Source: JAIXWP01 sp943372555
GTDB lineage: Bacteria > Bacteroidota > Bacteroidia > Flavobacteriales_D > Sanyastnellaceae
Direction: 5' to 3'
NCBI GenBank assembly: GCA_943372555.1
Contig: CALRZB010000135.1
Span: 1-7,554, forward strand
DNA: 7,554 bases
The notes under the pieces were generated by a model. That model made no database searches. It was given only the letters and a program-made list of their open reading frames with translations, and was not told the origin of the DNA. Positions 1-6,934 of this stretch are shown here, piece by piece. Both the position numbers and the translations under genes were made by a program. How positions within the stretch are numbered: the stretch's first letter is position 1; every line of letters begins with the position of its first letter.

Positions 1-1
1 C

Positions 2-3000
2 ATTTCCGACTTCGCCCAGGATGTAGCTATTTTCTTCATTACGCAAGTGAGAGAAGAATTCATGGAACTTGAGAATGCCGAAGAACTGAAAAAAGTGAAC
101 GGCAAACTCGAACGCAAGAAAGACAGAGAAAAGATCAATATCCGTTTCGATGGCGAAACGAGATTCACTCTTCAGCAAGTGTTTGTGAAATGGCTCTATA
201 CTATGAATGCGGACAACGATTTTGAGAAGAGTTCTTCTGTTGATATTGCCGATTACTATATCGCTAACCGTCCGTTGCGTGACGATAAAATGAGCAAGGA
301 GGAAAAGGCAGAACTCAAAGCAAATGCAAGAATTGAGGGTGAACGCCTTTTCTCGAGGTTCTTGCATGAAGTGCTCACTTTTGAAGATCAACAGCGACTG
401 GACTATTCTTGGAACAGGCTTTACAATGGACAGTCGGACATCAACTATTCGAAAGTTCCAATTGGCTTTGAATGTTCGGCTAGATTCAAATCAGGACTTT
501 TACAGATCACCGACATCCAGCGTGAAGGTGTCGCCTTCATGGAGGCAATGGGATCAGGAATTAATGCCTTTGACGTAGGTGTGGGAAAGACGATGACGGC
601 CATCGTCAATCTTGCGCACAATCTATATTCGGGAAAGTGTAAGCGCCCTTTGGTTGTTGTTCCTAAACCGACCTACAAGAAATGGATGAATGAGATCATC
701 GGATTCACCGATAAGAAGTCTGGGGAGTTCGTTTCGGGCGTTCTCTCGCATACCGGAATAACAGTCAACGACTGGTACAATCTTGGAACGGATATCGTTG
801 GAAAAATTGACCTTAGCAGCGCGGTACCGGAAAAGAGTATCACGATGGTAACTTACGAAGGCTTCAAACGACTTGGCTTTGGTGAATCCGTTTCTGATGA
901 ATTATTTACTGAGCTAGTTAATATCCTCGGCCAATCAAAAGAAAAGTCACACAGAGATAAAGAAATCGAATACCAGAAGTTTCGCGAAATGATTGGTATC
1001 GGACTTAAAAACACAATAGCTGACGTGGATGTGCTTGGTTTTGATTACGCGGTAATTGACGAAGCACACAGATGCAAAAATGTGTTTTCTCAAGTAAAAG
1101 CAGACGACGATGGAAACAAGCGATACAACATCCAATCTGCTACTTCTGAAACAGGTCAAAAGGCATTTCTTATTCTAAACTTCATTCAAAGAAAGTTTGG
1201 AAGAAACACCATGCTTCTAACTGCAACACCCTTCTCCAATTCACCACTGGAGATTTACTCGATGTTATCGCTTGTGGCCTATGACTCACTGCGTGATAAT
1301 GGCATTGAAAACCTAGACACTTTCTTTGACTTGTTCGTACTTCCTACGGTTGAATGGACAGCCAACTACAAAGAAGAAATTGTCGAGAAAGAAGTCATAA
1401 AGAGCTTCACCAATCGAAGGATTTTACAAAAGCTCATCTACAACCACATTCTCTATAAAACTGGAGAGGAAGCGGGTGTTGTACGTCCAAAGAAGATTAA
1501 TCTTCCACTTCTCTATGACTTTAATAACTCAAAAGTGAGACTTGCACAGGACAAGCAAGTGCTCACCTATATCAACATGACCCCAAGGCAAAGGGAGAAT
1601 CAGAACAGTATAGTGAGTTTGGCCAAGAGCTCAACGCAAGGCAAACTTGATATGGGAAATCTCTTCAGGGCGCTTGCATATAGTTTGGACAATGCACTGT
1701 CACCTTTTATTCTCAATGGAAACCCAGAGAACTACAAGGAATTTGTAGAGGAAAGTCCGAAGATTCAGTATGTGATGGAGTGCATCAAATCGGTGAAGTC
1801 GTGGCATGAGGATCACAAGGAGGCAGTGTCTGGTCAAGTGATTTATATGAACAGAGGAAAGCAGTTCTTTCCGCTTATAAAGGAGTATCTCGAAAAGGAA
1901 ATAGGATATCAATCTGGAGTGATGTATGACCGAACGAAGGTGGATGAAGTTGAAATCATCTCATCGGAGATCAACGATACTCGAAAAGAAACGATCAAAG
2001 AAGCATTCCTTGACGGAGTTGTAAAGATCATCATCGGAACTGCAACCATTCGCGAAGGAATTGATTTGCAAAAACGCGGAACGGTTATTTACAACTGTTA
2101 TCCGGAATGGAATCCAACAGACATCCGACAGCTCGAAGGGCGTATATGGAGACAGGGCAATCAGTTCAGCTATGTCCGCATTGTAATGCCGCTTATTCAG
2201 GATTCAATGGACGTATTTGTCTTTCAGAAACTTGAAGAAAAGACCTCACGCATCAACGATATTTGGTTCCGTGGTGATCGTGGCAATGTACTTGACCTCG
2301 AAAGTCTTGATCCTGAAGAAATCAAACTTGCACTCATCACTGACGTTGATCGCCTTGTAAAAATGTTCTTCGACCAGGAGAAAGAACAAATCAATCGCGA
2401 GTACCGAAAACTTCTCAATGCAATTGAGGCCATTAAAGAAGTTCAAAGCGATATCAAGGATTATCAAACCTACCGTGAGAAAAGCCTTGAAACCATTCGA
2501 ACCTTTCACACCACTCTTCTGAATTCTGAATTCCTGAAGGAAATTCCTAAAGCAGCCGAAGACGGAGAAATTCAGAGCAAACAAGTAAAGAAAGCCAAGG
2601 AATTAAAAGAGGAGATCGAACTCGTACTAAACAGCAGCGATCAACAAGACAAAGACATATTATCCATTGGAAGAAAGATCGAAAATAGCTATCCTGTCCT
2701 TGGCATTTACCTTTCTTCTAAGTACTTCCTTTCTTACTTCAAAGAATACGTCAGCAAAGTCAGAAAAACTGAAAGAACGATTCTGAAACCAAAAGGCTAT
2801 TCACTCACGAGTGATCTAGCCCCCGTTACGGCTCAATACGAAGCCGATAAAGCGGCTTTGCAGCTTCGAGCGGAAACTTATAAGGGAGAACAGAATTCAT
2901 CTCGCTGGAGCGATCTGAGAGCTGAAATCGAGCAAAAGAAATCTGCTCTGCAGGTGGAAGGTCGCTCTGCTGTCAACCGCGCTGAGGAATTTGAAAGACT

Positions 3001-3124
3001 GAATTACCTCCTCGAGTTTAGGCAAGCTGGAGTTCCCCAGCCAGAGGCCGCAGAATCTTTCTCTAGTGAACTCGAGCTCGAAGCACTTGCGCTTGAAGTC
3101 GAACTTGAACTATTCTCTATTTAA
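2..3124 (+). CDS. SNF2-type superfamily II helicase, C-terminal part of a larger protein (5' end outside window)
   Basis: ATP-dependent DNA helicase or translocase with a complete two-lobe motor. Numbering from the GTG at 47: Walker A DVGVGKT at 176-182, preceded by a Q-motif-like DIQREG; motif II DEAH at 338-341; motif III TATP at 392-395; motif V GTATIREGIDLQ at 664-675; motif VI QLEGRIWRQGN at 695-705. The spacing between lobes and the RQG motif point to the SNF2 class. A charged, probably coiled-coil region follows (about 770-1000), and the protein ends in an alternating Glu/Leu tail. GTG at 47 and ATG at 62 are possible starts, but the frame has no stop back to base 2 and the upstream residues read like protein, so I treat the gene as truncated by the window edge. 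Very large helicases with an N-terminal methylase-like half (DarB-like) occur on phages and conjugative elements; the missing N-terminus may be such a domain (inference). The next gene follows after 21 bp, probably in the same operon. Confidence 0.9.
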   Translation: MSDFAQDVAIFFITQVREEFMELENAEELKKVNGKLERKKDREKINIRFDGETRFTLQQVFVKWLYTMNADNDFEKSSSVDIADYYIANRPLRDDKMSKEEKAELKANARIEGERLFSRFLHEVLTFEDQQRLDYSWNRLYNGQSDINYSKVPIGFECSARFKSGLLQITDIQREGVAFMEAMGSGINAFDVGVGKTMTAIVNLAHNLYSGKCKRPLVVVPKPTYKKWMNEIIGFTDKKSGEFVSGVLSHTGITVNDWYNLGTDIVGKIDLSSAVPEKSITMVTYEGFKRLGFGESVSDELFTELVNILGQSKEKSHRDKEIEYQKFREMIGIGLKNTIADVDVLGFDYAVIDEAHRCKNVFSQVKADDDGNKRYNIQSATSETGQKAFLILNFIQRKFGRNTMLLTATPFSNSPLEIYSMLSLVAYDSLRDNGIENLDTFFDLFVLPTVEWTANYKEEIVEKEVIKSFTNRRILQKLIYNHILYKTGEEAGVVRPKKINLPLLYDFNNSKVRLAQDKQVLTYINMTPRQRENQNSIVSLAKSSTQGKLDMGNLFRALAYSLDNALSPFILNGNPENYKEFVEESPKIQYVMECIKSVKSWHEDHKEAVSGQVIYMNRGKQFFPLIKEYLEKEIGYQSGVMYDRTKVDEVEIISSEINDTRKETIKEAFLDGVVKIIIGTATIREGIDLQKRGTVIYNCYPEWNPTDIRQLEGRIWRQGNQFSYVRIVMPLIQDSMDVFVFQKLEEKTSRINDIWFRGDRGNVLDLESLDPEEIKLALITDVDRLVKMFFDQEKEQINREYRKLLNAIEAIKEVQSDIKDYQTYREKSLETIRTFHTTLLNSEFLKEIPKAAEDGEIQSKQVKKAKELKEEIELVLNSSDQQDKDILSIGRKIENSYPVLGIYLSSKYFLSYFKEYVSKVRKTERTILKPKGYSLTSDLAPVTAQYEADKAALQLRAETYKGEQNSSRWSDLRAEIEQKKSALQVEGRSAVNRAEEFERLNYLLEFRQAGVPQPEAAESFSSELELEALALEVELELFSI

Positions 3125-3145
3125 CCATTATTCAACCTACACACA

Positions 3146-4777
3146 ATGATCAATATCAAAAATTACTTTTCAGAGGCTCAGAATATCAACTGGTCAAACA
3201 TGCCAGAAGCATTGGCCAAAGGACATAAACTTATCGAAGGGGCTGCTCAGAACAACTGGGCTGCATATAACTCCAATGAGAATATCAAAAGGGTTGTTGA
3301 AGCTTACTTCCAAAAGTTAGATGATTATTTAGCCAAGAACCCAAACAAGCCCGCCAAACCTGATCCAAAGCAAAAGCCAACTCCTAAGCCTAAACCGATT
3401 CCTGATAAGAAAACCTCAAAGAAGAACTATTCTGGTAAGAAAGTCGAGATTCGACCTGCCTCAAAAAGCTCTTCCAAGTTCATCGTATGGGATGTGGCCA
3501 CGGATCAAAAGTTTGCGAATGAAAAATTCAATTCGATTGAAAATGCTGAATCTTTCATCGAAGAAAATGACATGGTCCTGGTGCGAACAATCACCAATGA
3601 GGAAGAGCCAGAGGAAGTCGAAGCGGATCTTGTAGAGCGAATTGATACTGATGTACAATTCATCAAACGATACGCAAACATGCATGGTAAAGTCAAGACA
3701 CAAGCTCAAATTCTCAACCTACTTGCTGGACTTCAAAGAGCCATTTTGGAAAGAAGGATCCGTAAGGATTCACCATTCGCAAAGGAAATTGCTTTGATGC
3801 AGGACCAACTCATAAAAGCTTATGAGAAAATGGGAGACATGGCTGAGATCAAGATCGACGCGAAAAATCTGAAACGCTATCTTGAAATTGCGAATAGCCA
3901 AGAAAGCATGTTGTCGATTGCGCTTCTTAAAGCCTATGTTGGATTGAATGGAAAAGTGGGCATAAAGGAAAAAGCTGAGCGCTTGATGAATCGCATGGAG
4001 AAAGCTGTTAAAGGCGGTAAAATCTCTCGAAATGACAAGTATTCTAAAAAGCTTAATAATGCCTACGAAAACTTAAAGTCATTCCTTGAAGGAAATGCGA
4101 GCTCACTAAGCATAGCTAAAGCTGAGCTCAATGGGCTGCTCGGTATCGTTGGAGAAGATTTATTCAGTCAAAAAAAAAGTCTAAACGGAACCGACGGGGA
4201 AGAGGACTTTGGGGATGAAACGATAATTGTGCCTTCTGGTGAGCTCCTTGGAATGGAATTTCAAACCATTGGGCTGACAGGTAAATACAAAGAGCTAATC
4301 GGCGATCCATCAGTGGGATTTTCTGCAATGGTTTACGGACTCCCCAAATCGGGTAAATCCACCCTTTGTTTGGACTTTGCGAAACACTTGGCCAGCAATC
4401 ACGGCAAAGTGCTTTTTTGCGCCATTGAAGAAGGTTTTGGGTACACGTTGAAAGAGAAGATTGACCGACTCAATGCTTCACACACCAATCTATTTATCAC
4501 AGACCGAATTCCTTCCGATGTGAGCATGTATCAATTTGTATTCATCGATTCCGTTTCAAAAGCGGGTATCAACATTCCAGACATAGAGCTCCTTCAAAAA
4601 CAGCACCCAGAAACCTCATTCATTTTTATCTATCACACTACCAAAGAAGGCCGATTCAAGGGAACGAACACCCATGCCCACGAGGTCGACGTTATAATTG
4701 AGGTGGCCAAGGGTGAGGCCAAGGCGACAGGGAGGTTTAATGCGGGTGGGAAGATTATGATTCAGGAAAATGAATAA
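3146..4777 (+). CDS. RecA/RadA-like P-loop ATPase with duplicated helical module
   Basis: A 543-residue protein. Its parts in order are: a short helical N-terminus (1-63); a basic Pro/Lys linker (about 64-93); a small domain around 97-150; two related helical modules at about 172-229 and 260-316, each beginning with an [FL][IL]K-Y pattern followed by GKV; an acidic linker; and a C-terminal ATPase domain. Walker A is GLPKSGKST (398-406) and Walker B is FVFIDS (464-469, Asp468). The tail with HTTKEGRFKGTNTHAHEVD is typical of RecA-fold proteins of the RadA/DnaB type. It probably acts on DNA together with the upstream helicase, but the substrate is unknown. The ATG at 3146 is the first start after the helicase stop, 21 bp away, with no Shine-Dalgarno sequence. 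Its last ~66 codons recur as a diverged fragment at 6557-6758. The gene ends 9 bp from the convergent 64-residue gene. The P-loop fold is secure; the biological role is not. Confidence 0.88.
   Translation: MINIKNYFSEAQNINWSNMPEALAKGHKLIEGAAQNNWAAYNSNENIKRVVEAYFQKLDDYLAKNPNKPAKPDPKQKPTPKPKPIPDKKTSKKNYSGKKVEIRPASKSSSKFIVWDVATDQKFANEKFNSIENAESFIEENDMVLVRTITNEEEPEEVEADLVERIDTDVQFIKRYANMHGKVKTQAQILNLLAGLQRAILERRIRKDSPFAKEIALMQDQLIKAYEKMGDMAEIKIDAKNLKRYLEIANSQESMLSIALLKAYVGLNGKVGIKEKAERLMNRMEKAVKGGKISRNDKYSKKLNNAYENLKSFLEGNASSLSIAKAELNGLLGIVGEDLFSQKKSLNGTDGEEDFGDETIIVPSGELLGMEFQTIGLTGKYKELIGDPSVGFSAMVYGLPKSGKSTLCLDFAKHLASNHGKVLFCAIEEGFGYTLKEKIDRLNASHTNLFITDRIPSDVSMYQFVFIDSVSKAGINIPDIELLQKQHPETSFIFIYHTTKEGRFKGTNTHAHEVDVIIEVAKGEAKATGRFNAGGKIMIQENE
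4564..4765 (+). repeat. Coding direct repeat, copy 1 (3' end of the P-loop ATPase gene)
   Basis: This segment aligns without gaps to 6557-6758. It starts at GGGTATCAACATTCC, just after the Walker B strand (residue 474 onward), and similarity fades around the last three codons before the second copy's stop. By hand count about 26 of 66 codons differ, about 22 of them silently. This copy is part of the intact gene. Confidence 0.9.
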
Positions 4778-4786
4778 AAAGAAAAT

Positions 4787-4981
4787 TTACTCTTTTAGGA
4801 ATTTGATGTTACCAAATTCATCAAATTCTCGACTTTCTGCAAATTCGATTTGAATGAGCATGTTATCACTACTTCTAGATTTTGTTTTATAGAATGTTAG
4901 ATCACAAAAATCTAACTCAGCATCATCAGGAAAATGTTCTAGCTGTTTCTTAAGTTCTCCTACAGTTATTCTTTTCGACAT
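4787..4981 (-). CDS. Small hypothetical protein, 64 aa
   Basis: No function recognised. The N-terminus (ITVGELKKQLEHFPDDAELD) matches a pattern common in small phage and plasmid proteins: a short helix with LKxxLxxxPDDAEL, followed by beta strands (LDFCDLTFYKT, MLIQIEF). It looks like a compact soluble alpha/beta protein without a signal peptide or membrane segment. The ATG at 4981 follows an A-rich leader. It is the last gene of the minus-strand cargo, 53 bp behind the putative ADP-ribosyltransferase, and converges on the ATPase gene with a 9-bp gap. Its position after a possible toxin would suit an antitoxin or immunity protein, but nothing in the sequence shows this. Confidence 0.7.
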   Translation of the reverse strand: MSKRITVGELKKQLEHFPDDAELDFCDLTFYKTKSRSSDNMLIQIEFAESREFDEFGNIKFLKE

Positions 4982-5034
4982 ATTTGCGTAGATCTTGATA
5001 TTTGGTATTATGATTAGCCCTCAGAAAATTGAGT

Positions 5035-5604
5035 TTACACTACTTCATCTTGACTATACTCTTCCGGGAAAACAATTCTATAACGTCTAAGATTAAGAGC
5101 GTTTTTGGAATAAAAGCATATTTGATACGCGGGTCTAAAGTCCATAAATGCATGTTCTTTATCCTCAAAGTAACGTATAAAAGAGAACCGTGAATTATAG
5201 CTCTTGCTCTTTATCCCATAAGCTCTAATAGCTTCGAATTTGAATGTCCTAACTGTATCTCGAAGATGTTCAATAATTCTTCTAATCTTAGTCGTTTCAT
5301 CAGCTAATCCTTGTTTTACAAGTTCTTCATACGTATTTACGAATTGGGACAAGTGATCTGTATTTCCGATAAGGTCACAGCATTTTTCATCATTAAAATC
5401 GCAAACAGCCTGACATATAATATAGCCATTCGCATATTTTCTGATTTCACGTCCCCACCAATGCGCATTTTCGATGAAGGCTTCCCAAAAATAGTAACCA
5501 TCTCCTAGCCAACTATTTTCCCATGAACAGATATAGGGCCCTTCTCTTTCCAGCTTATCGAGATCCGTGAATCTGTCCTCTAGAGTTTGATAGACAATTT
5601 TCAC
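5035..5604 (-). CDS. Putative ADP-ribosyltransferase-fold protein (DUF3990-like), possible toxin
   Basis: A 189-residue soluble protein without signal peptide. Three stretches fit the ART layout seen in DUF3990-type proteins. The first is VYQT near the N-terminus (4-7), where the family usually has Y-H-G/T. The second is WLGDGYYFWE (32-41) followed by AHWWG (47-51), matching the G-x-G-[FY]-Y segment and the downstream A..WA/WG helix. The third is YQICFYSKNAL (160-170), matching the family's Q-x-C/S-F-x-T-x-x-A-L ending. If correct, candidate active-site residues are Gln6 (in place of His), Tyr37/Tyr38 and Gln161; the missing His is a caution. It begins with GTG at 5604, because an in-frame stop lies three codons upstream (TAA AGC AAA GTG). 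The SecB-like gene ends only 10 bp upstream, so the two are probably co-transcribed and may work as a pair. The gene is certain; the ART call is an inference from motifs. Confidence 0.6.
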   Translation of the reverse strand: MKIVYQTLEDRFTDLDKLEREGPYICSWENSWLGDGYYFWEAFIENAHWWGREIRKYANGYIICQAVCDFNDEKCCDLIGNTDHLSQFVNTYEELVKQGLADETTKIRRIIEHLRDTVRTFKFEAIRAYGIKSKSYNSRFSFIRYFEDKEHAFMDFRPAYQICFYSKNALNLRRYRIVFPEEYSQDEVV

Positions 5605-5614
5605 TTTGCTTTAT

Positions 5615-6025
5615 TTACAATTGTGTGGTTTGGCTTCTTAAAATATCAGCTAAGCTAGATAGATTGTACGTAGGTAATATAACACCAGGAACGTTGGCTT
5701 GAGTAGTTACAATACTGATGTAAGCTCTAAGATAGGGGAATAGCAATGCAATGCTGTTTCTGTAAAAGAAGTCCGGAATTTCTTCAATATTTGAAACGTT
5801 TTCAAACCCGAAAAGTCCCGTACATGTTACATCAACGAAGAGATTGCTCTCATTACCCTTACTGAAGATCATTGACCGAAATTCAAGCTCAAATTCGGCA
5901 GTTGATTGGTTGAAACGACCACTAGTCTCAAATTTAATATCTAATTCTTTGTCAGAGTGATTACTGAGGTTCAATGAAAATTTTTCGAACTTGTATTCCT
6001 TAATGTTGAAAGCTGCTTTTTGCAT
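5615..6025 (-). CDS. SecB-like chaperone
   Basis: A 136-residue protein, close to the usual SecB length (E. coli SecB about 155). The N-terminal half is a run of beta strands with alternating hydrophobic residues. The C-terminal half carries the SecB signature: RNSIALLFPYLRAYIS (about 89-104), then VPGVILPTYNLSSL (113-126), matching the family pattern ILFPYARE...P-LNLPPVNFDAL. SecB proteins are tetrameric chaperones that hold preproteins for SecA. SecB-like versions on accessory DNA also act in toxin-antitoxin-chaperone systems, protecting an unstable antitoxin (known for mycobacterial HigBA-Rv1957). Here the gene lies 10 bp upstream of a putative ADP-ribosyltransferase and 11 bp downstream of the 77-residue gene, so a client within this cluster is more likely than a general export role (inference). 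The ATG at 6025 lies just beyond a terminator hairpin, and no separate consensus promoter was found. Confidence 0.85.
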   Translation of the reverse strand: MQKAAFNIKEYKFEKFSLNLSNHSDKELDIKFETSGRFNQSTAEFELEFRSMIFSKGNESNLFVDVTCTGLFGFENVSNIEEIPDFFYRNSIALLFPYLRAYISIVTTQANVPGVILPTYNLSSLADILRSQTTQL

Positions 6026-6036
6026 CTCATTTTACG

Positions 6037-6270
6037 TTAAATAAATAAAAAACCCGAAGGAAACTTCGGGCTTAAATCGTTATTTAGGCTTGTTACAGTC
6101 TGTTTAGGAGGATCTTGAGAGGTGATATGATAATAGTGTGTGTTATCTAAAAACTCTTTAAAAGTTGGTCCTACACTATCAAAAGCCTCACTCTTTGCCC
6201 AATCCTCAAGTACCTTTTCTCTAGGTGTTTCCTGAAGGTACTTCATTAAATCATCAAAAAAGTTGCTCAT
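6037..6270 (-). CDS. Hypothetical acidic protein, 77 aa, first gene of the cargo operon
   Basis: No function recognised. The body is mostly helical and acidic (FFDDLMKYLQETPREKVLED, then WAKSEAFD..GPTFKEFL), with a polar middle and no signal peptide. The ATG at 6270 lies only 17 bp from a strong Bacteroidota-type -7 element, which supports the start. The last residues (PKFPSGFLFI) are encoded by the hairpin and T-rich tract of a rho-independent terminator. The reading frame therefore runs through the terminator, and the C-terminal tail is probably not functionally constrained. It could be the regulatory or antitoxin component of the cluster because it is first and small, but no DNA-binding motif is visible. 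Confidence 0.7.
   Translation of the reverse strand: MSNFFDDLMKYLQETPREKVLEDWAKSEAFDSVGPTFKEFLDNTHYYHITSQDPPKQTVTSLNNDLSPKFPSGFLFI
6041..6070 (-). terminator. Rho-independent terminator inside the 3' end of the 77-aa gene
   Basis: A perfect 7-bp stem, CCCGAAG/CTTCGGG (6053-6059 with 6064-6070), encloses a 4-base loop. On the minus strand it is followed by TTTTTTATTTAT. The T tract lies only on the minus-strand side, so it stops leftward transcription. It ends about 16 bp before the SecB-like start codon and may act as an attenuator between the first cargo gene and the rest. Confidence 0.85.
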
Positions 6271-6287
6271 GGCTATAAAACTAGTTG

Positions 6288-6317
6288 CAAAAGTACAAAT
6301 ACTAACGAATTCTCAAA
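6288..6317 (-). promoter_or_regulatory. Bacteroidota-type -33/-7 promoter of the cargo operon
   Basis: On the minus strand TTTG (6317-6314) is followed after 18 bp by TACTTTTG (6295-6288), an exact match to the Bacteroidota sigma consensus TTTG...TAnnTTTG with suitable spacing. The expected transcription start is about 10 bp before the ATG at 6270, giving a very short leader. No equally good match was seen within the operon. Confidence 0.75.
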
Positions 6318-6556
6318 ATTTATTTTTATCGCTGTTTATCAGCACTTTAGTCGAATCCACACTTACTTTTTAAACTAAAGGAACCGTCGACTAATAATAA
6401 TTTCTAAAATAGAAACGAACCAAATCAATAATTGTTGCCTTAAATGATAAATAATCGAGTACTCAATTCATTTCCCCAAAAACTTTTCATAATTGCTTGG
6501 TTTCTGACTGATGCAAATATTAATCAAATAGTGTCCTTTAACTCTTTTTCTAAATA
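6318..6556. other. A+T-rich intergenic stretch between cargo promoter and gene fragment
   Basis: No reading frame of useful length, RNA gene or clear terminator was seen. It is strongly A+T-rich and ends abruptly at 6557, where similarity to the ATPase gene begins. No direct repeat flanking the cargo other than the coding duplication was found by eye, so no attachment-site core can be proposed. Confidence 0.5.
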
Positions 6557-6758
6557 GGGTATCAACATTCCGGACATAGAACTACTTCGTAAACAGCACC
6601 CGGAAACCTCATTCATTTTTATCTATCACACTACCAAAGAAGGCCGCTTCAAGGGAACCAACACCCACGCTCACGAAGTTGATGTTATCATCGAAGTTGC
6701 CAAGGGCGAAGCCAAGGCTACTGGGAGGTTTAGCGCTGGAGGGAAGATGAAAATATAG
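6557..6758 (+). pseudogene. 3' fragment of a second P-loop ATPase gene (remnant), repeat copy 2
   Basis: Encodes 66 residues, beginning GINIPDIELLRKQHPETSF and ending GGKMKI plus stop, equivalent to residues 474-539 of the intact ATPase at 3146-4777. Only four residues differ (Q to R, N to S, and two near the end), while about 22 further codons differ silently. The fragment starts right after the Walker B strand, so it has no nucleotide-binding motif. The codon directly in front is TAG and no start codon is available, so it cannot make the protein on its own. The silent divergence shows that it evolved under selection in a full-length homologue and was orphaned later. It marks the right edge of the cargo block. 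Confidence 0.9.
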
Positions 6759-6934
6759 GAAACCTAGATTCTCATCGAATTCAAATTATTTCATCTTTGA
6801 AATGACTTTATATTTTTTTACAACTTTATAGACTTCGAGAGCCTGCCGCTAATTATAATTCGAGTCCTCTATTAATAGTTCTTTGGAATCGTTTAGTAAA
6901 TACTTTCTATTCAAACAATTTTTGATTTGATGAT
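6759..6934. other. A+T-rich intergenic stretch without visible gene
   Basis: It lies between the gene fragment and the end of the repeat gene. Only a weak all-A/T-type hairpin (ATTTCA/TGAAAT near 6790) is present, too poor to call a terminator. It is probably the original downstream flank of the resident ATPase gene. Confidence 0.45.

Noticed and set aside
2224..2584. Two minus-strand open frames of 69 and 112 codons inside the helicase gene
   Set aside because: They overlap the conserved helicase coding sequence and resemble no protein; they are antisense shadows. The same holds for 947-1159, 1700-1912 and 3461-3709.
4777..4797. Weak inverted repeat AAAAGA/TCTTTT between the convergent stop codons as a bidirectional terminator
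   Set aside because: Six mostly A-T pairs with an 8-base loop is too weak to support a call.
5311..5508. Plus-strand 65-codon open frame opposite the putative ADP-ribosyltransferase
   Set aside because: It lies antisense within a longer, motif-bearing gene and has no supporting features.
4778..6556. Site-specific integration with short att repeats
   Set aside because: No integrase gene or short direct repeat was found. The only flanking duplication is the diverged coding segment, whose many silent differences do not fit a freshly duplicated att core.
6557..6758. Possible functional small gene made from the ATPase tail
   Set aside because: An in-frame TAG lies immediately upstream, there is no start codon, and the Walker motifs are absent.
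6785..6812. Hairpin ATTTCA/TGAAAT followed by a T-rich stretch as a terminator for the gene fragment
   Set aside because: The stem is short with almost no G-C pairs, and the T run is not adjacent.
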